From NCBI GenBank assembly GCA_024509875.1, contig JAMPIV010000305.1, positions 620,001 to 684,000 on the forward strand: a stretch of DNA of 64,000 nucleotides, in the 5' to 3' direction. Shown here one piece after another: positions 63,902 to 64,000 of this stretch (position 1 is its first letter; each line of letters starts with the position of its first letter). Position numbers and translations under genes: made by a program. This stretch comes from Oreohelix idahoensis (taxonomy: Eukaryota > Mollusca > Gastropoda > Stylommatophora > Oreohelicidae). The notes below the pieces were generated by a model. The model ran no database searches. It had not been told where the DNA came from and was given only the letters and a program-made list of their open reading frames with translations.

Positions 63902-64000
63902 CACAGCTTCTAGAACATTACAAATCAGATAAAACGAACATGCTTCAAATTAAACAAGCAATATAGTTCCACAAACTCCATGCTCGACATTATATATTAA
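63902..64000. other. CACAG duplication and flank
   Basis: 63902-63906 is the right duplication. The flank continues with words like acaagcaatatagttccaca, akin to the repeat at 55046-55405. Confidence 0.6.

Overview
The window is animal genomic DNA: AT-rich, intron-bearing, and made mostly of transposable elements, with the exons of one host gene scattered among them. Six candidate minus-strand exons (8429-43710) have canonical splice borders and mutually compatible reading phases. Their product resembles the middle and C-terminus of AP1AR (gadkin/gamma-BAR), the AP-1 adaptor-associated regulator known from vertebrates. That identification is from memory of the family, not from a search. The repeat content (Ty3/gypsy elements with integrase ahead of reverse transcriptase, RTE/L2-like LINEs, Tc1, a Mutator-like transposase, tRNA-type SINEs) suggests an invertebrate, perhaps a marine one such as a mollusc; this is only an inference.

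Layout. 1-8.4 kb: downstream flank of the host gene, with a hairpin repeat (783-1013), a truncated Mutator-like transposase, and a 33-bp minisatellite split by a 3.15-kb RTE-like LINE that has a 15-bp target-site duplication. 8.4-12.2 kb: the last two exons and their intron, with LINE fragments. 12.2-25.9 kb: a large intron holding a 7.7-kb LTR element (element G) with a single non-pol ORF of 697 codons. 25.9-29.5 kb: two more exons, each hemmed in by tandem arrays. 29.5-43.4 kb: a 13.8-kb intron with a 46-bp satellite, a Tc1 element interrupted by a SINE-like insert, and a full-length IN-before-RT gypsy element (element A, minus strand). 43.4-43.7 kb: one firm and one tentative exon. 44-64 kb: a hAT-type MITE with a LINE nested in it, then two further full-length IN-before-RT gypsy elements, B (2.4-kb LTRs) and C (one uninterrupted 1450-codon polyprotein).

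All four LTR elements have exact 5-bp target-site duplications (GCAAG, GTCTG, AAGCC, CACAG). The LTR pairs of A, B and C differ by only a handful of bases by eye, so these insertions look recent. Elements G, A and B each sit inside a copy of the same LINE 3'-end family, called LINE-B here. The coding parts of A, B and C follow the order gag, protease, integrase, reverse transcriptase, RNase H, the known but uncommon Gmr1-like arrangement.

The least explained objects are element G (LTRs plus a coiled-coil protein but no pol), its LTR pair (near-identical except for a strongly divergent 3' section), and the tandem arrays that begin within a few bases of two host 5' splice sites. All calls come from reading the sequence; no alignments or database searches were run.
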